Shown here piece by piece: positions 1-5,755 of a DNA stretch of 5,755 nt. How positions within the stretch are numbered: position 1 is the stretch's first letter; each line of letters opens with the position of its first letter. The notes under the pieces are model-generated. The model ran no database searches. It saw only the letters and a program-made list of their open reading frames with translations, and had not been told where the DNA came from. The stretch lies in assembly GCA_937926205.1 (NCBI GenBank), contig CALEYL010000034.1:1-5755 (forward strand), read 5' to 3'. The translations under genes were made by a program, and so were the position numbers. This DNA is from an uncultured Saprospiraceae bacterium. GTDB lineage: Bacteria > Bacteroidota > Bacteroidia > Chitinophagales > Saprospiraceae.

Positions 1-1527
1 CAAATCAGTTCTTCGACCTGTTCGGCAGTGACTTCAGAAGAAGCGACGCTGACGGTGGAAGGTCCGATAACAATCGATACAGAGCCAGTTGATGAGACGC
101 AGTGCTCCGGCAACAGCGCCAGCTTTACGGTATCAGCCACCAATGGCGGCAGCGGCAGTCTGAGCTATGTCTGGGAAGTAAGCACCGATGGTGGCACGAC
201 CTGGACAGTCCTCAGCGATGGCGGCGTCTACAGCGGCACGACGACAGCCACACTCTCCATCAGCGATGTAGCGGGTCTTGGCGACAATGAGTACCGGGTA
301 CAAATCAGTTCTTCAACCTGTTCGGCAGTAACTTCAGAAGAAGCCACGCTGACAGTGGAAGGTCCGATAACGATAACTACGCAACCGACAGATGAAACAC
401 AGTGCTTCGGTAACGGCGCCAGCTTTACGGTATCTGCCACCAATGGCGGCAGTGGCAGTCTGAGCTATGTCTGGGAAGTAAGCACCGATGGTGGCACGAC
501 CTGGACGGCCCTCAGCGATGGTGGTGTCTACAGCGGTACGACAAGTGCAACGCTGAACATCAGCGATGTTGCGGGTTTTGGCGACAATGAGTACCGGGTA
601 CAAATCAGTTCTTCAACCTGTTCGGCCTTAACTTCAGCCGAAGCAACACTGACAGTGGAAGGTCCGATAACGATAACCACGCAACCGACAGATGAGACGC
701 AGTGCTCAGGTAACGGCGCAAGCTTTGCGGTATCAGCAACCAATGGCGGCAGCGGCAGTCTGAGCTATGTCTGGGAAGTAAGCACCGATGGCGGCACAAC
801 CTGGACGGCCCTTAGTGACGGTGGTGTCTACAGCGGCGCGACAAGCGCAACGCTGAACATCAGTGATGTAGCGGGTCTTGGCGACAATCAGTACCGGGTA
901 CAAATCAGTTCTTCGACCTGTTCGGCAGTAACTTCAGAAGAAGCCACGCTGACAGTGGAAGGTCCGATAACGATAACTACGCAACCGACAGATGAAACAC
1001 AGTGCTTCGGTAACGGCGCCAGCTTTACGGTATCTGCAACCAATGGCGGCAGCGGCAGTCTGAGCTATGTCTGGGAAGTAAGCACCGATGGTGGCACAAC
1101 CTGGACAGCCCTCAGCGATGGCGGTGTCTACAGCGGCACGACGACAGCCACACTCTCCATCAGCGATGTAGCGGGTCTTGGCGACAATGAGTACCGGGTA
1201 CAAATCAGTTCTTCAACCTGTTCGGCAGTAACTTCAGGCGAAGCAACACTGACAGTGGAAGGCCCGATAACGATTAATACAGAGCCAGTCGATGAGACGC
1301 AGTGCTCGGGCAACAGCGCCAGCTTTACGGTATCAGCCACCAATGGCGGCAGCGGCAGTCTGAGCTATGTCTGGGAAGTGAGCACCGATGGTGGCACGAC
1401 CTGGACGGCCCTTAGCGATGGTGGTGTCTACAGCGGCGCGACAAGCGCAATGCTGAACATCAGCGATGTCGCGGGTCTTGGCGACAATGAGTACCGGGTG
1501 CAAATCAGTTCTTCGACCTGTTCTTCT
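1..1527 (+). repeat. Tandem array of 300-bp repeats encoding 100-aa Ig-like domains
   Basis: The 10-base string caaatcagtt recurs at 1, 301, 601, 901, 1201 and 1501, so the period is exactly 300 bases with no indel across five full periods. In protein phase, units begin with GPIT at 61, 361, 661, 961 and 1261. The units differ by scattered substitutions only. Two header types occur (TEPVDETQCSGNS in units 1 and 5; TQPTDETQC in units 2, 3 and 4) and two late-body types (TTTATLSI in units 1 and 4; TSATLNI or TSAMLNI in units 2, 3 and 5). The last unit decays into a diverged end (SSVSAAVSLNVD). The array starts upstream of the window, so its full copy number is unknown. Confidence 0.97.
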
Positions 1528-2502
1528 GTATCTGCTGCAGTTTCTCTTAACGTTGACGATACAGATACTGATATGGATGGTACCTGCGACGTCAATGACC
1601 CGGATCCAAACGATCCATGTGTTCCGGACGGCACCGACGCTGATATGGATGGTACATGTGATACAGTAGATCCGGACCCTAATGATCCATGTGTTCCATT
1701 CACTACGGTTAGTGCTTGTCAGGTACAAGTGGCGCCAAAAATCATTCTGCAAGGCGCCTACGATAGTGGTATTGGCCGGATGCGCGATGACCTGAGAACG
1801 ACGGGCGTTTTGCCTTTGACTGAGCCGTACACTGGAATGACAGGATTTGTACATGCCAGTGGTGGCGGTGAGGCAACTACTGCAGCGGTACTGGCTGTAA
1901 GCGGGGATGATGCGATTGTAGATTGGGTATTCCTTGAATTGAGGAGTGCGGTTGACAGTTCTGTAGTCATCAGAACTAAATCGGCACTGGTTCAACGCGA
2001 TGGGGATATTGTTGATACAGATGGTGTTTCGCCAATAGCTTTTTCAGCGACTGAACCCGGCAACTACTTCCTGTCCGTCAGGCATCGCAACCACCTTGGT
2101 ATAATGACTGCCAACGCACTGGCCCTAAGTGGAGTGCCAACTTCTGTTGACTTCACAAATGGTTCAACGCCAACTTATGGCATGCATGCCCAGAAGGTAT
2201 TGGCTGACAGCAAAAAAGGGTTATGGGCTGGTAATGCTAATCTTGATAAAAAAGTAGTTGCTTCAGGTTCATCGACTGACGCCAACGCAGTTTCAGTAAG
2301 GGTTTTGACGCATCCAGGTAACACGGCCTTCTCGCCAACTTATGCTGCGCCAGGCTATTATGTGGAAGATACGAATATGAACGGTTCAGTGCTTTGGATT
2401 GGCACAAACAACGATGTCGCTGTTTTGCTGGCCAATGTATTGAGTCATCCGGGTAATACATCTTCCAGCAGCTACTACCCGATTTTACAGCAATTACCAT
2501 AA
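1..2502 (+). CDS. Large secreted adhesin-like protein with Ig-like repeats, TSP3-like linker and duplicated C-terminal loops (5'-partial)
   Basis: The frame is open from the first base to a tandem TAA TAG stop, giving 833 visible residues; the true start and any signal peptide lie upstream. Domain order: the tail of one Ig-like unit (1-60), five 100-residue Ig-like units (61 to about 1551), two Asp-rich TSP3-like repeats (1555-1698), and a unique C-terminal module (1699-2502). Each Ig-like unit has Cys at unit residue 15, Trp at 38 (YVWEVS) and Cys at 87, matching the Cys-Trp-Cys core of Ig folds. The C-terminal module includes LQGAYDSG, AIVDWVFLELR, VRHRNHLGIMTANAL and a final ILQQLP; I associate this style with large Saprospiraceae surface proteins from memory only. 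No usual type IX sorting domain is obvious. No catalytic motif is seen. Likely role: extracellular adhesion or scaffold (inference). The coding frame is certain; the function is not. Confidence 0.93.
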   Translation, partial: QISSSTCSAVTSEEATLTVEGPITIDTEPVDETQCSGNSASFTVSATNGGSGSLSYVWEVSTDGGTTWTVLSDGGVYSGTTTATLSISDVAGLGDNEYRVQISSSTCSAVTSEEATLTVEGPITITTQPTDETQCFGNGASFTVSATNGGSGSLSYVWEVSTDGGTTWTALSDGGVYSGTTSATLNISDVAGFGDNEYRVQISSSTCSALTSAEATLTVEGPITITTQPTDETQCSGNGASFAVSATNGGSGSLSYVWEVSTDGGTTWTALSDGGVYSGATSATLNISDVAGLGDNQYRVQISSSTCSAVTSEEATLTVEGPITITTQPTDETQCFGNGASFTVSATNGGSGSLSYVWEVSTDGGTTWTALSDGGVYSGTTTATLSISDVAGLGDNEYRVQISSSTCSAVTSGEATLTVEGPITINTEPVDETQCSGNSASFTVSATNGGSGSLSYVWEVSTDGGTTWTALSDGGVYSGATSAMLNISDVAGLGDNEYRVQISSSTCSSVSAAVSLNVDDTDTDMDGTCDVNDPDPNDPCVPDGTDADMDGTCDTVDPDPNDPCVPFTTVSACQVQVAPKIILQGAYDSGIGRMRDDLRTTGVLPLTEPYTGMTGFVHASGGGEATTAAVLAVSGDDAIVDWVFLELRSAVDSSVVIRTKSALVQRDGDIVDTDGVSPIAFSATEPGNYFLSVRHRNHLGIMTANALALSGVPTSVDFTNGSTPTYGMHAQKVLADSKKGLWAGNANLDKKVVASGSSTDANAVSVRVLTHPGNTAFSPTYAAPGYYVEDTNMNGSVLWIGTNNDVAVLLANVLSHPGNTSSSSYYPILQQLP
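1555..1698 (+). repeat. Two TSP3-like calcium-binding repeats
   Basis: Two 24-residue Asp-rich repeats lie exactly 72 bases apart (1561 and 1633). Each carries DMDGTCD followed by DPDPNDPCVP, so each has two Cys and a D-x-D-x-D-G type loop. This matches thrombospondin type 3-like repeats, which in the known families bind calcium and form a rigid stalk. Here they sit between the Ig-like array and the C-terminal module, consistent with a spacer. Calcium binding is inferred from the motif. Confidence 0.8.
2230..2460 (+). repeat. Duplicated 32-residue dockerin/EF-hand-like segments at the C-terminus
   Basis: Segment 1 (2230-2325) starts GNANLDKKV and ends VLTHPGNT. Segment 2 (2365-2460) starts EDTNMNGSV and ends VLSHPGNT. 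They align over 32 residues without a gap, with shared N at position 4, V at 9, G at 13, D at 17, V-L at 25-26 and H-P-G-N-T at 28-32. The start resembles the calcium loop of type I dockerins (G-D-x-N-x-D-G-x-V), but the acidic positions are eroded, most clearly in segment 1 (NLDKK). The duplication is seen directly; the dockerin resemblance is an inference and calcium binding is uncertain. Confidence 0.6.
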
Positions 2503-2511
2503 TAGAAGTTT

Positions 2512-2549
2512 GCCTCCGAAGTGAGAAATCACTTTGGAGGCGCTTTTTT
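2512..2549 (+). terminator. Intrinsic terminator after the Ig-repeat gene
   Basis: A 13-bp stem pairs 2512-2524 (gcctccgaagtga) with 2529-2541 (tcactttggaggc), with one G-T pair, and closes on a GAAA tetraloop of the stable GNRA type. Six T residues follow at 2544-2549 after a two-base gap. It begins ten bases after the TAA stop. On the opposite strand the stem is not followed by a T-run, so it should act only on plus-strand transcription. Confidence 0.93.
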
Positions 2550-2583
2550 AGTTTGAATGACAATCATTAAATCTCATAACGCA
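2548..2583 (+). promoter_or_regulatory. Short A/T-rich leader with a weak Bacteroidota -7-like match
   Basis: Only 34 bases lie between the terminator T-run and the chosen ATG. TTAGTTTG at 2548-2555 matches the Bacteroidota -7 element TAnnTTTG except at the second base, but no TTTG/TTG element sits at the expected distance upstream, so the promoter call is weak. The stretch TTAAAT around 2567-2572 and the lack of a Shine-Dalgarno sequence fit A-rich Bacteroidota translation starts. If a real promoter exists it must overlap the terminator or be very compact. Confidence 0.25.
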
Positions 2584-2655
2584 ATGAAAAGTCTGATACA
2601 TGCAAGTTTTATTTTCCTGATCGGATTGCTGTTGCCCCATAAAATGGCAGGGCAG
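2584..2655 (+). other. Signal peptide coding region
   Basis: The first 24 residues have Lys at position 2, a hydrophobic core FIFLIGLLL (9-17), then PHKMAGQ and a probable Sec signal peptidase I cut near residues 22-24. The AGQ ending resembles the AQ ends common in Bacteroidota exported proteins. There is no Cys just after the core, so a lipoprotein signal is unlikely. The exact cut is uncertain. Confidence 0.82.
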
Positions 2656-5600
2656 ATGGATGTGTGTATGGCCATTGATGGCAATACCATGCGATTCTAT
2701 TATACTGCAGCTCAGGATTACTCCACCATTCCTTTTAATCTTTGGAATAGCCAACTTTTTACAGTTCGTTATCCAAACACCGTAACGGTGAACTGGTCCA
2801 ATCTTCAGAATTATTCCGGACTCATCTTTACTGAAGACCCCGCGACACTGGTTCCCGCTGATCCAGGTGATGGGTTCCTGTATAAGGTTTTTGTGGCAGA
2901 TGGTTTTGCCATTATGGAAAACTTTACGATGAATGTATTAACGGAAGTTTTCTCTATTGATTTGAATGCAAATGCCGGCGTTACTTTTGAGCTAATTACT
3001 GGAAATACCTGGACGCTGTTTAACAATGGAGAAGCCGCGGTGAACCATGCTTTATTTGGCAATATTTTCAATGGATATACAACTTCCTGCGGCTCGCAAA
3101 CACTATCTTCCTGTCCTACTCCAACAGCATTGTCAGTAAGTAATATTGGTCAGAATACGGCAACATTGAACTGGACCTCGGGAGACACCCCTACCGATAA
3201 TTGTTGGGTAGTAACCCTGGGTGGTGTCGGGATGGCAACTGGCCCAAATGCCTGTCCTGATGGCGGCCAGGCTTTGTTCCAAACCACAGTTTGCTATACC
3301 AACAATATTCCGGTTTTCTCGGCCCCGGTAACAGGTATGACCGTAGCCGGCAACCAGATAAGCATCAACGTAGGCGGGCTTCCTCCGGGAACTTCGCTGG
3401 AGTGGTATGTAAGTGAAACCTGCGATGGTGACCCGGGAGGAGTGTCTTATTGTGCCGGACCTTCTCTGTTCCAGACATTGGATGATCAGTATACGGTAGG
3501 CGCCGTAGCAACTAAACCAACGTGTCCTTTCGTCAGCCCTGGCTATGTACCAAATGGCTCTTTCACGGTAACCGTGACGAATGGTACCACCTGTGCGGGC
3601 ACTTATACCGTGAGTGCTACGCCGGTAGCGGGTTCTGGCCCGGGTGGTTCTACACCTCCTGCCACGACGACGACAACCTATATTGGCTTCCCTGCCGGCA
3701 ATTTCCTCTTTGCCAACGCAGGAGCGGGAACGTATACGGTAACGGTGACGGAGACAGGTACGTGTAACCCGCCGACGGATCCTGTTGTGATCAACGTGGT
3801 AGTACCAGACGGTATGGATATGATCCAGCCGCTGTTCTATGTGACGGATGTACTTGGCAACATTCTGGCCGACAACGATCCGACTACGCCAGCTGGAACC
3901 TCTTTGAATTTTGGAAACCTGATGATACCGGAAGGCGAATGCGGTCGTCAGGACGAGTATTACGGATACGGTTTTGACAACTGTGATGGCTTTATCACAG
4001 CCCTGAACGCCGCAAGCGCTTCGGCCGCAACGATTCCGGGCACGATCCAGCCAGGCACGCAGGTAACTGTGACGCCAGATGGTTTTGGTGCATATTTGTT
4101 CGATGTACATTGGAGTGCCGGTACAAGTACAATTTCTGTTTTTGCACAAGATGCATCCGGCAATATCGCCAATGCACCTGATGGCTTGCAACTTATAGCA
4201 ACTATATTGGACAACGTGGATCCGGTTGTTACGATCCTTGGCAACACCCAGTTTGTGATTCCGGTATGCGCAACGAGCATTACGGGCATCGTGACATTCC
4301 AGGTTGATGACCTGTGCGATCAGGCAGCCGTAAACTTCAACAACCTGGTGGTTAACTTCGGCGGCGCATCCGGCGTTGTGAACTTCACGGGCAACAACTA
4401 CCGCGAATATCTGGTAACGTTCCCTGCCGCGGGTAACTACCTGATTTCAGCATCTTACACGGATGCATTTGGCAATACAGGTTTCATCGATCAGGTGATT
4501 ATTGTAACTGCGGCGACAGTAAACCAGCCACCAACGATCCAGGCGAATGCGGAAACAGTAACGTTGACCGCTTGCCAGACAGGCGCCAACATCGTATACA
4601 GCTTCACGATTTCCGACGACTGCGAACCAATCAACATCGCCAACGTAGTATTTAACGGCGGCGGCTCCGGCCTTCCAAACCTGAACGGCGCTGGTTTCTT
4701 CTTTACAGATAATGTGGGCCCGAATGCGGTATACTTCGAAGTACAGGGCACGGTAGGCCCGGCAGGTACTTACTTCCCGCTGATCACTTATCAGGGTGTA
4801 GATGCAAATCCGACGATCACAGTACTGCAGAATGCCAACCAGCCAGCAGACATTGTACTTCCTGCGATCAACGCGACAATTCCGCTGTGTCAGGCCTCAG
4901 TAGACGTTGTTATTCCGATCACGATTACCGACGATTGTGACAATCCGCTTAATATTGCGAATGCAGCATTTTCACTGTGTGGACAAGGGATTACGCCTGA
5001 TTTTACGAATGCGGCAGCTGGTTACTTTGAATTTGCCCGCACACTGACAGCAGCAGATAACGGCTGTTTGCTGGTAGCAACGTACACCGATGCTCAGGGT
5101 GCTGTTCGTACGTCGAATGCACTGATCACAGTCAACACACAGCCGGATACCTGGGCGCCGATACTGGTATATCCTTCTCAGAACATTGTGCTGAATCTTG
5201 ATCCTTGTGACCCTCCGACAGAACAGGTTTGTTTCGAGGTGACAGCAACGGATAATTGCGCTGTTGCAAGCTTAAGCGTAACGGTAAACGGTCAGGTCAT
5301 TACGCGTAATGCGGGCACCAATACTTATTGCTATACGGTTAATGGAGCCGGGGTTTACAATGTTCTGATCACCAGTTCAGATGTTTCCGGTAATGTTCGT
5401 CAGGAAGACTTCCAGATTGTGGTAAATCAAGGACCTGCACCCCTGCCTAATCTTGCCTGCAACAACAACGTTAATGTAACCTTGAACGCAAACTGCCAGG
5501 CAGTAATCACACCAGAAATGGTACTGAACGGCAATTTTGGTTGCCTTACCCCAGGTGATTTCATTCTTGTGGTTGTGGATGGCAATACCAATAACGGACC

Positions 5601-5755
5601 TGTTGTTGACGGTTGCGGTGTTTTCAATTACCAGATACAGATTGCGCCCGCTGCTGCCGGCCAGGCCGGCGACTTCACCACTTGTTGGGGAACAGTTACA
5701 GCAGAAGACAAGACGAAGCCGGTAATGGATTGCCCAGACAACACAGGTGTAGCAT
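2584..5755 (+). CDS. Giant modular secreted protein: signal peptide, beta-rich N-domain, FN3-like, SprB-like, Cys-paired and HYR-like modules (3'-partial)
   Basis: No stop occurs from the ATG to the window end, giving 1057 complete codons, so the protein runs on. Approximate residues: signal peptide 1-24; beta-rich N-domain 25-168; FN3-like 176-300 (begins near SCPTPTALSVSN); SprB-like 304-407 (GTYTVTVTETGTC); five Cys-paired modules 408-949; a module from 955 (LACNNNVNVTLNANCQAV) with TTCWGTVTAEDKTKPV near its end, leading into HYR-like VMDCPDN at the edge. Each of the five modules has a Cys about 16 residues before the Cys of FDNC, DDLC, SDDC, TDDC or TDNC, suggesting disulfides outside the cytoplasm. 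An in-frame ATG at 2557, directly after a TGA, is an alternative start; 2584 gives a compact signal peptide and a better A/T-rich leader. No catalytic site is seen. Likely a cell-surface adhesin or a matrix or gliding-type protein (inference). A type IX sorting domain, if present, lies downstream. Confidence 0.92.
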   Translation, partial: MKSLIHASFIFLIGLLLPHKMAGQMDVCMAIDGNTMRFYYTAAQDYSTIPFNLWNSQLFTVRYPNTVTVNWSNLQNYSGLIFTEDPATLVPADPGDGFLYKVFVADGFAIMENFTMNVLTEVFSIDLNANAGVTFELITGNTWTLFNNGEAAVNHALFGNIFNGYTTSCGSQTLSSCPTPTALSVSNIGQNTATLNWTSGDTPTDNCWVVTLGGVGMATGPNACPDGGQALFQTTVCYTNNIPVFSAPVTGMTVAGNQISINVGGLPPGTSLEWYVSETCDGDPGGVSYCAGPSLFQTLDDQYTVGAVATKPTCPFVSPGYVPNGSFTVTVTNGTTCAGTYTVSATPVAGSGPGGSTPPATTTTTYIGFPAGNFLFANAGAGTYTVTVTETGTCNPPTDPVVINVVVPDGMDMIQPLFYVTDVLGNILADNDPTTPAGTSLNFGNLMIPEGECGRQDEYYGYGFDNCDGFITALNAASASAATIPGTIQPGTQVTVTPDGFGAYLFDVHWSAGTSTISVFAQDASGNIANAPDGLQLIATILDNVDPVVTILGNTQFVIPVCATSITGIVTFQVDDLCDQAAVNFNNLVVNFGGASGVVNFTGNNYREYLVTFPAAGNYLISASYTDAFGNTGFIDQVIIVTAATVNQPPTIQANAETVTLTACQTGANIVYSFTISDDCEPINIANVVFNGGGSGLPNLNGAGFFFTDNVGPNAVYFEVQGTVGPAGTYFPLITYQGVDANPTITVLQNANQPADIVLPAINATIPLCQASVDVVIPITITDDCDNPLNIANAAFSLCGQGITPDFTNAAAGYFEFARTLTAADNGCLLVATYTDAQGAVRTSNALITVNTQPDTWAPILVYPSQNIVLNLDPCDPPTEQVCFEVTATDNCAVASLSVTVNGQVITRNAGTNTYCYTVNGAGVYNVLITSSDVSGNVRQEDFQIVVNQGPAPLPNLACNNNVNVTLNANCQAVITPEMVLNGNFGCLTPGDFILVVVDGNTNNGPVVDGCGVFNYQIQIAPAAAGQAGDFTTCWGTVTAEDKTKPVMDCPDNTGVA
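3109..3483 (+). other. FN3-like domain region of the giant protein
   Basis: Residues 176-300 open with SCPTPTALSVSNIGQNTATL followed by NWTS, the usual opening of fibronectin type III domains in Bacteroidota surface proteins (x-P-x-x-L-x-V-x-N-I-x-x-x-x-A-x-L-x-W). Later comes LPPGTSLEWYVSETC, matching the G-L-x-P-x-T-x-Y-x-x-V end pattern. At about 125 residues it is longer than the usual 90, with a Cys-containing insert in the middle (NCWVV to TVCYT). Confidence 0.65.
3493..3804 (+). other. SprB-like segment of the giant protein
   Basis: Residues 304-407 contain SFTVTVTNGTTCAGTYTV and later AGAGTYTVTVTETGTC. The phrase G-T-Y-T-V-T-V-T is typical of SprB repeats, found in the Flavobacterium gliding adhesin SprB and in many Bacteroidota surface proteins. 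A Ser/Gly/Pro/Thr-rich stretch lies between the two halves (about 3619-3678, with a run of five Thr). The assignment is by motif only. Confidence 0.5.
3805..5430 (+). other. Five consecutive Cys-paired beta modules with Asp-rich D-x-C or D-C motifs
   Basis: Modules at about 3805-4221, 4222-4512, 4513-4830, 4831-5142 and 5143-5430 carry Cys pairs at residues 453/467, 562/578, 664/680, 769/785 and 875/892. The second Cys always follows an Asp-rich or Asp-Asn motif (FDNC, DDLC, SDDC, TDDC, TDNC). Three modules have a spacing of exactly 16. Several end in phrases such as ASYTDAFGNTG, ATYTDAQGAVRT or ITSSDVSGNVR, the terminal strand pattern of HYR/Ig-like domains. Sequence between the motifs has diverged strongly, unlike the upstream gene's repeats. 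Confidence 0.65.

Noticed and set aside
28..30. GTG as the start of the first gene
   Set aside because: The same frame is open to base 1 and the preceding codons match the repeat unit (ISSSTCSA), so the gene begins upstream and this GTG is an internal Val codon.
228..1343. Series of minus-strand open frames of 71 and 89 codons recurring at about 300-base steps
   Set aside because: They are periodic shadows of the Ig-like repeats on the opposite strand, not separate small genes.
1..1527. CRISPR array or other short direct-repeat system
   Set aside because: The period is 300 bases with no unique spacers between short repeats, and the whole stretch is one coding frame with a conserved Cys-Trp-Cys pattern.
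1333..1995. Minus-strand open frame of 220 codons across the end of the repeat array
   Set aside because: It is antisense to the Ig-repeat gene; parts of its translation recur with the 300-bp period, as expected for a shadow of the repeats, and no start signal or domain is visible.
2557..2754. Small separate gene in or just after the intergenic gap, on either strand
   Set aside because: The plus-strand reading is simply the N-terminus of the giant gene; the minus-strand frame at 2548-2754 is antisense to its signal peptide and has no supporting features.
3133..4191. Long antisense open frame of 352 codons on the minus strand
   Set aside because: It lies wholly inside the giant plus-strand gene and its translation is rich in Arg and Cys with no domain pattern. 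It fits chance opening opposite a biased coding frame.

Overview
The window looks like a chromosomal stretch from a Bacteroidota bacterium, most likely of the Saprospiraceae/Lewinella type. The reasons are two very large modular, cysteine-paired, secreted-looking proteins on the same strand, modules of the kinds common in that group (Ig-like, TSP3-like, SprB-like, HYR-like), a start codon with no Shine-Dalgarno sequence and an A/T-rich leader, and a balanced base composition. No RNA gene, mobile element, CRISPR array or enzyme gene is visible. The taxonomic call is an inference from protein style, not from a marker gene.

Region 1 (1-2502): the 3' part of a surface or secreted protein gene whose start lies upstream. 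It holds (a) an array of near-identical 300-bp repeats, each coding for one 100-residue Ig-like domain; (b) two 24-residue Asp-rich TSP3-like repeats (about 1555-1698); and (c) a unique C-terminal module (about 1699-2502) ending in two aligned 32-residue segments that resemble degenerate dockerin/EF-hand-like loops. The gene ends in a tandem TAA TAG stop.

Region 2 (2503-2583): a short intergenic gap with a strong intrinsic terminator (13-bp stem, GAAA loop, T6). Only about 34 bases separate the T-run from the next start codon.

Region 3 (2584 to the window end): a second open-ended gene with no stop in more than 1057 codons. It begins with a signal peptide and continues with an N-terminal beta-rich domain, an FN3-like segment, an SprB-like segment, five modules that each carry a Cys followed about 16 residues later by the Cys of an Asp-rich D-x-C or D-C motif, and a module leading into an HYR-like domain at the right edge.

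Both proteins probably act outside the cell as adhesins or matrix/surface scaffold proteins. Neither shows a catalytic motif in the visible part. The terminator suggests separate transcription units, so any functional link between the two is inferred from adjacency and shared style. The most notable signals are the exact-period, mosaic repeat array, the duplicated C-terminal loops, and the regular Cys spacing of the downstream giant protein.
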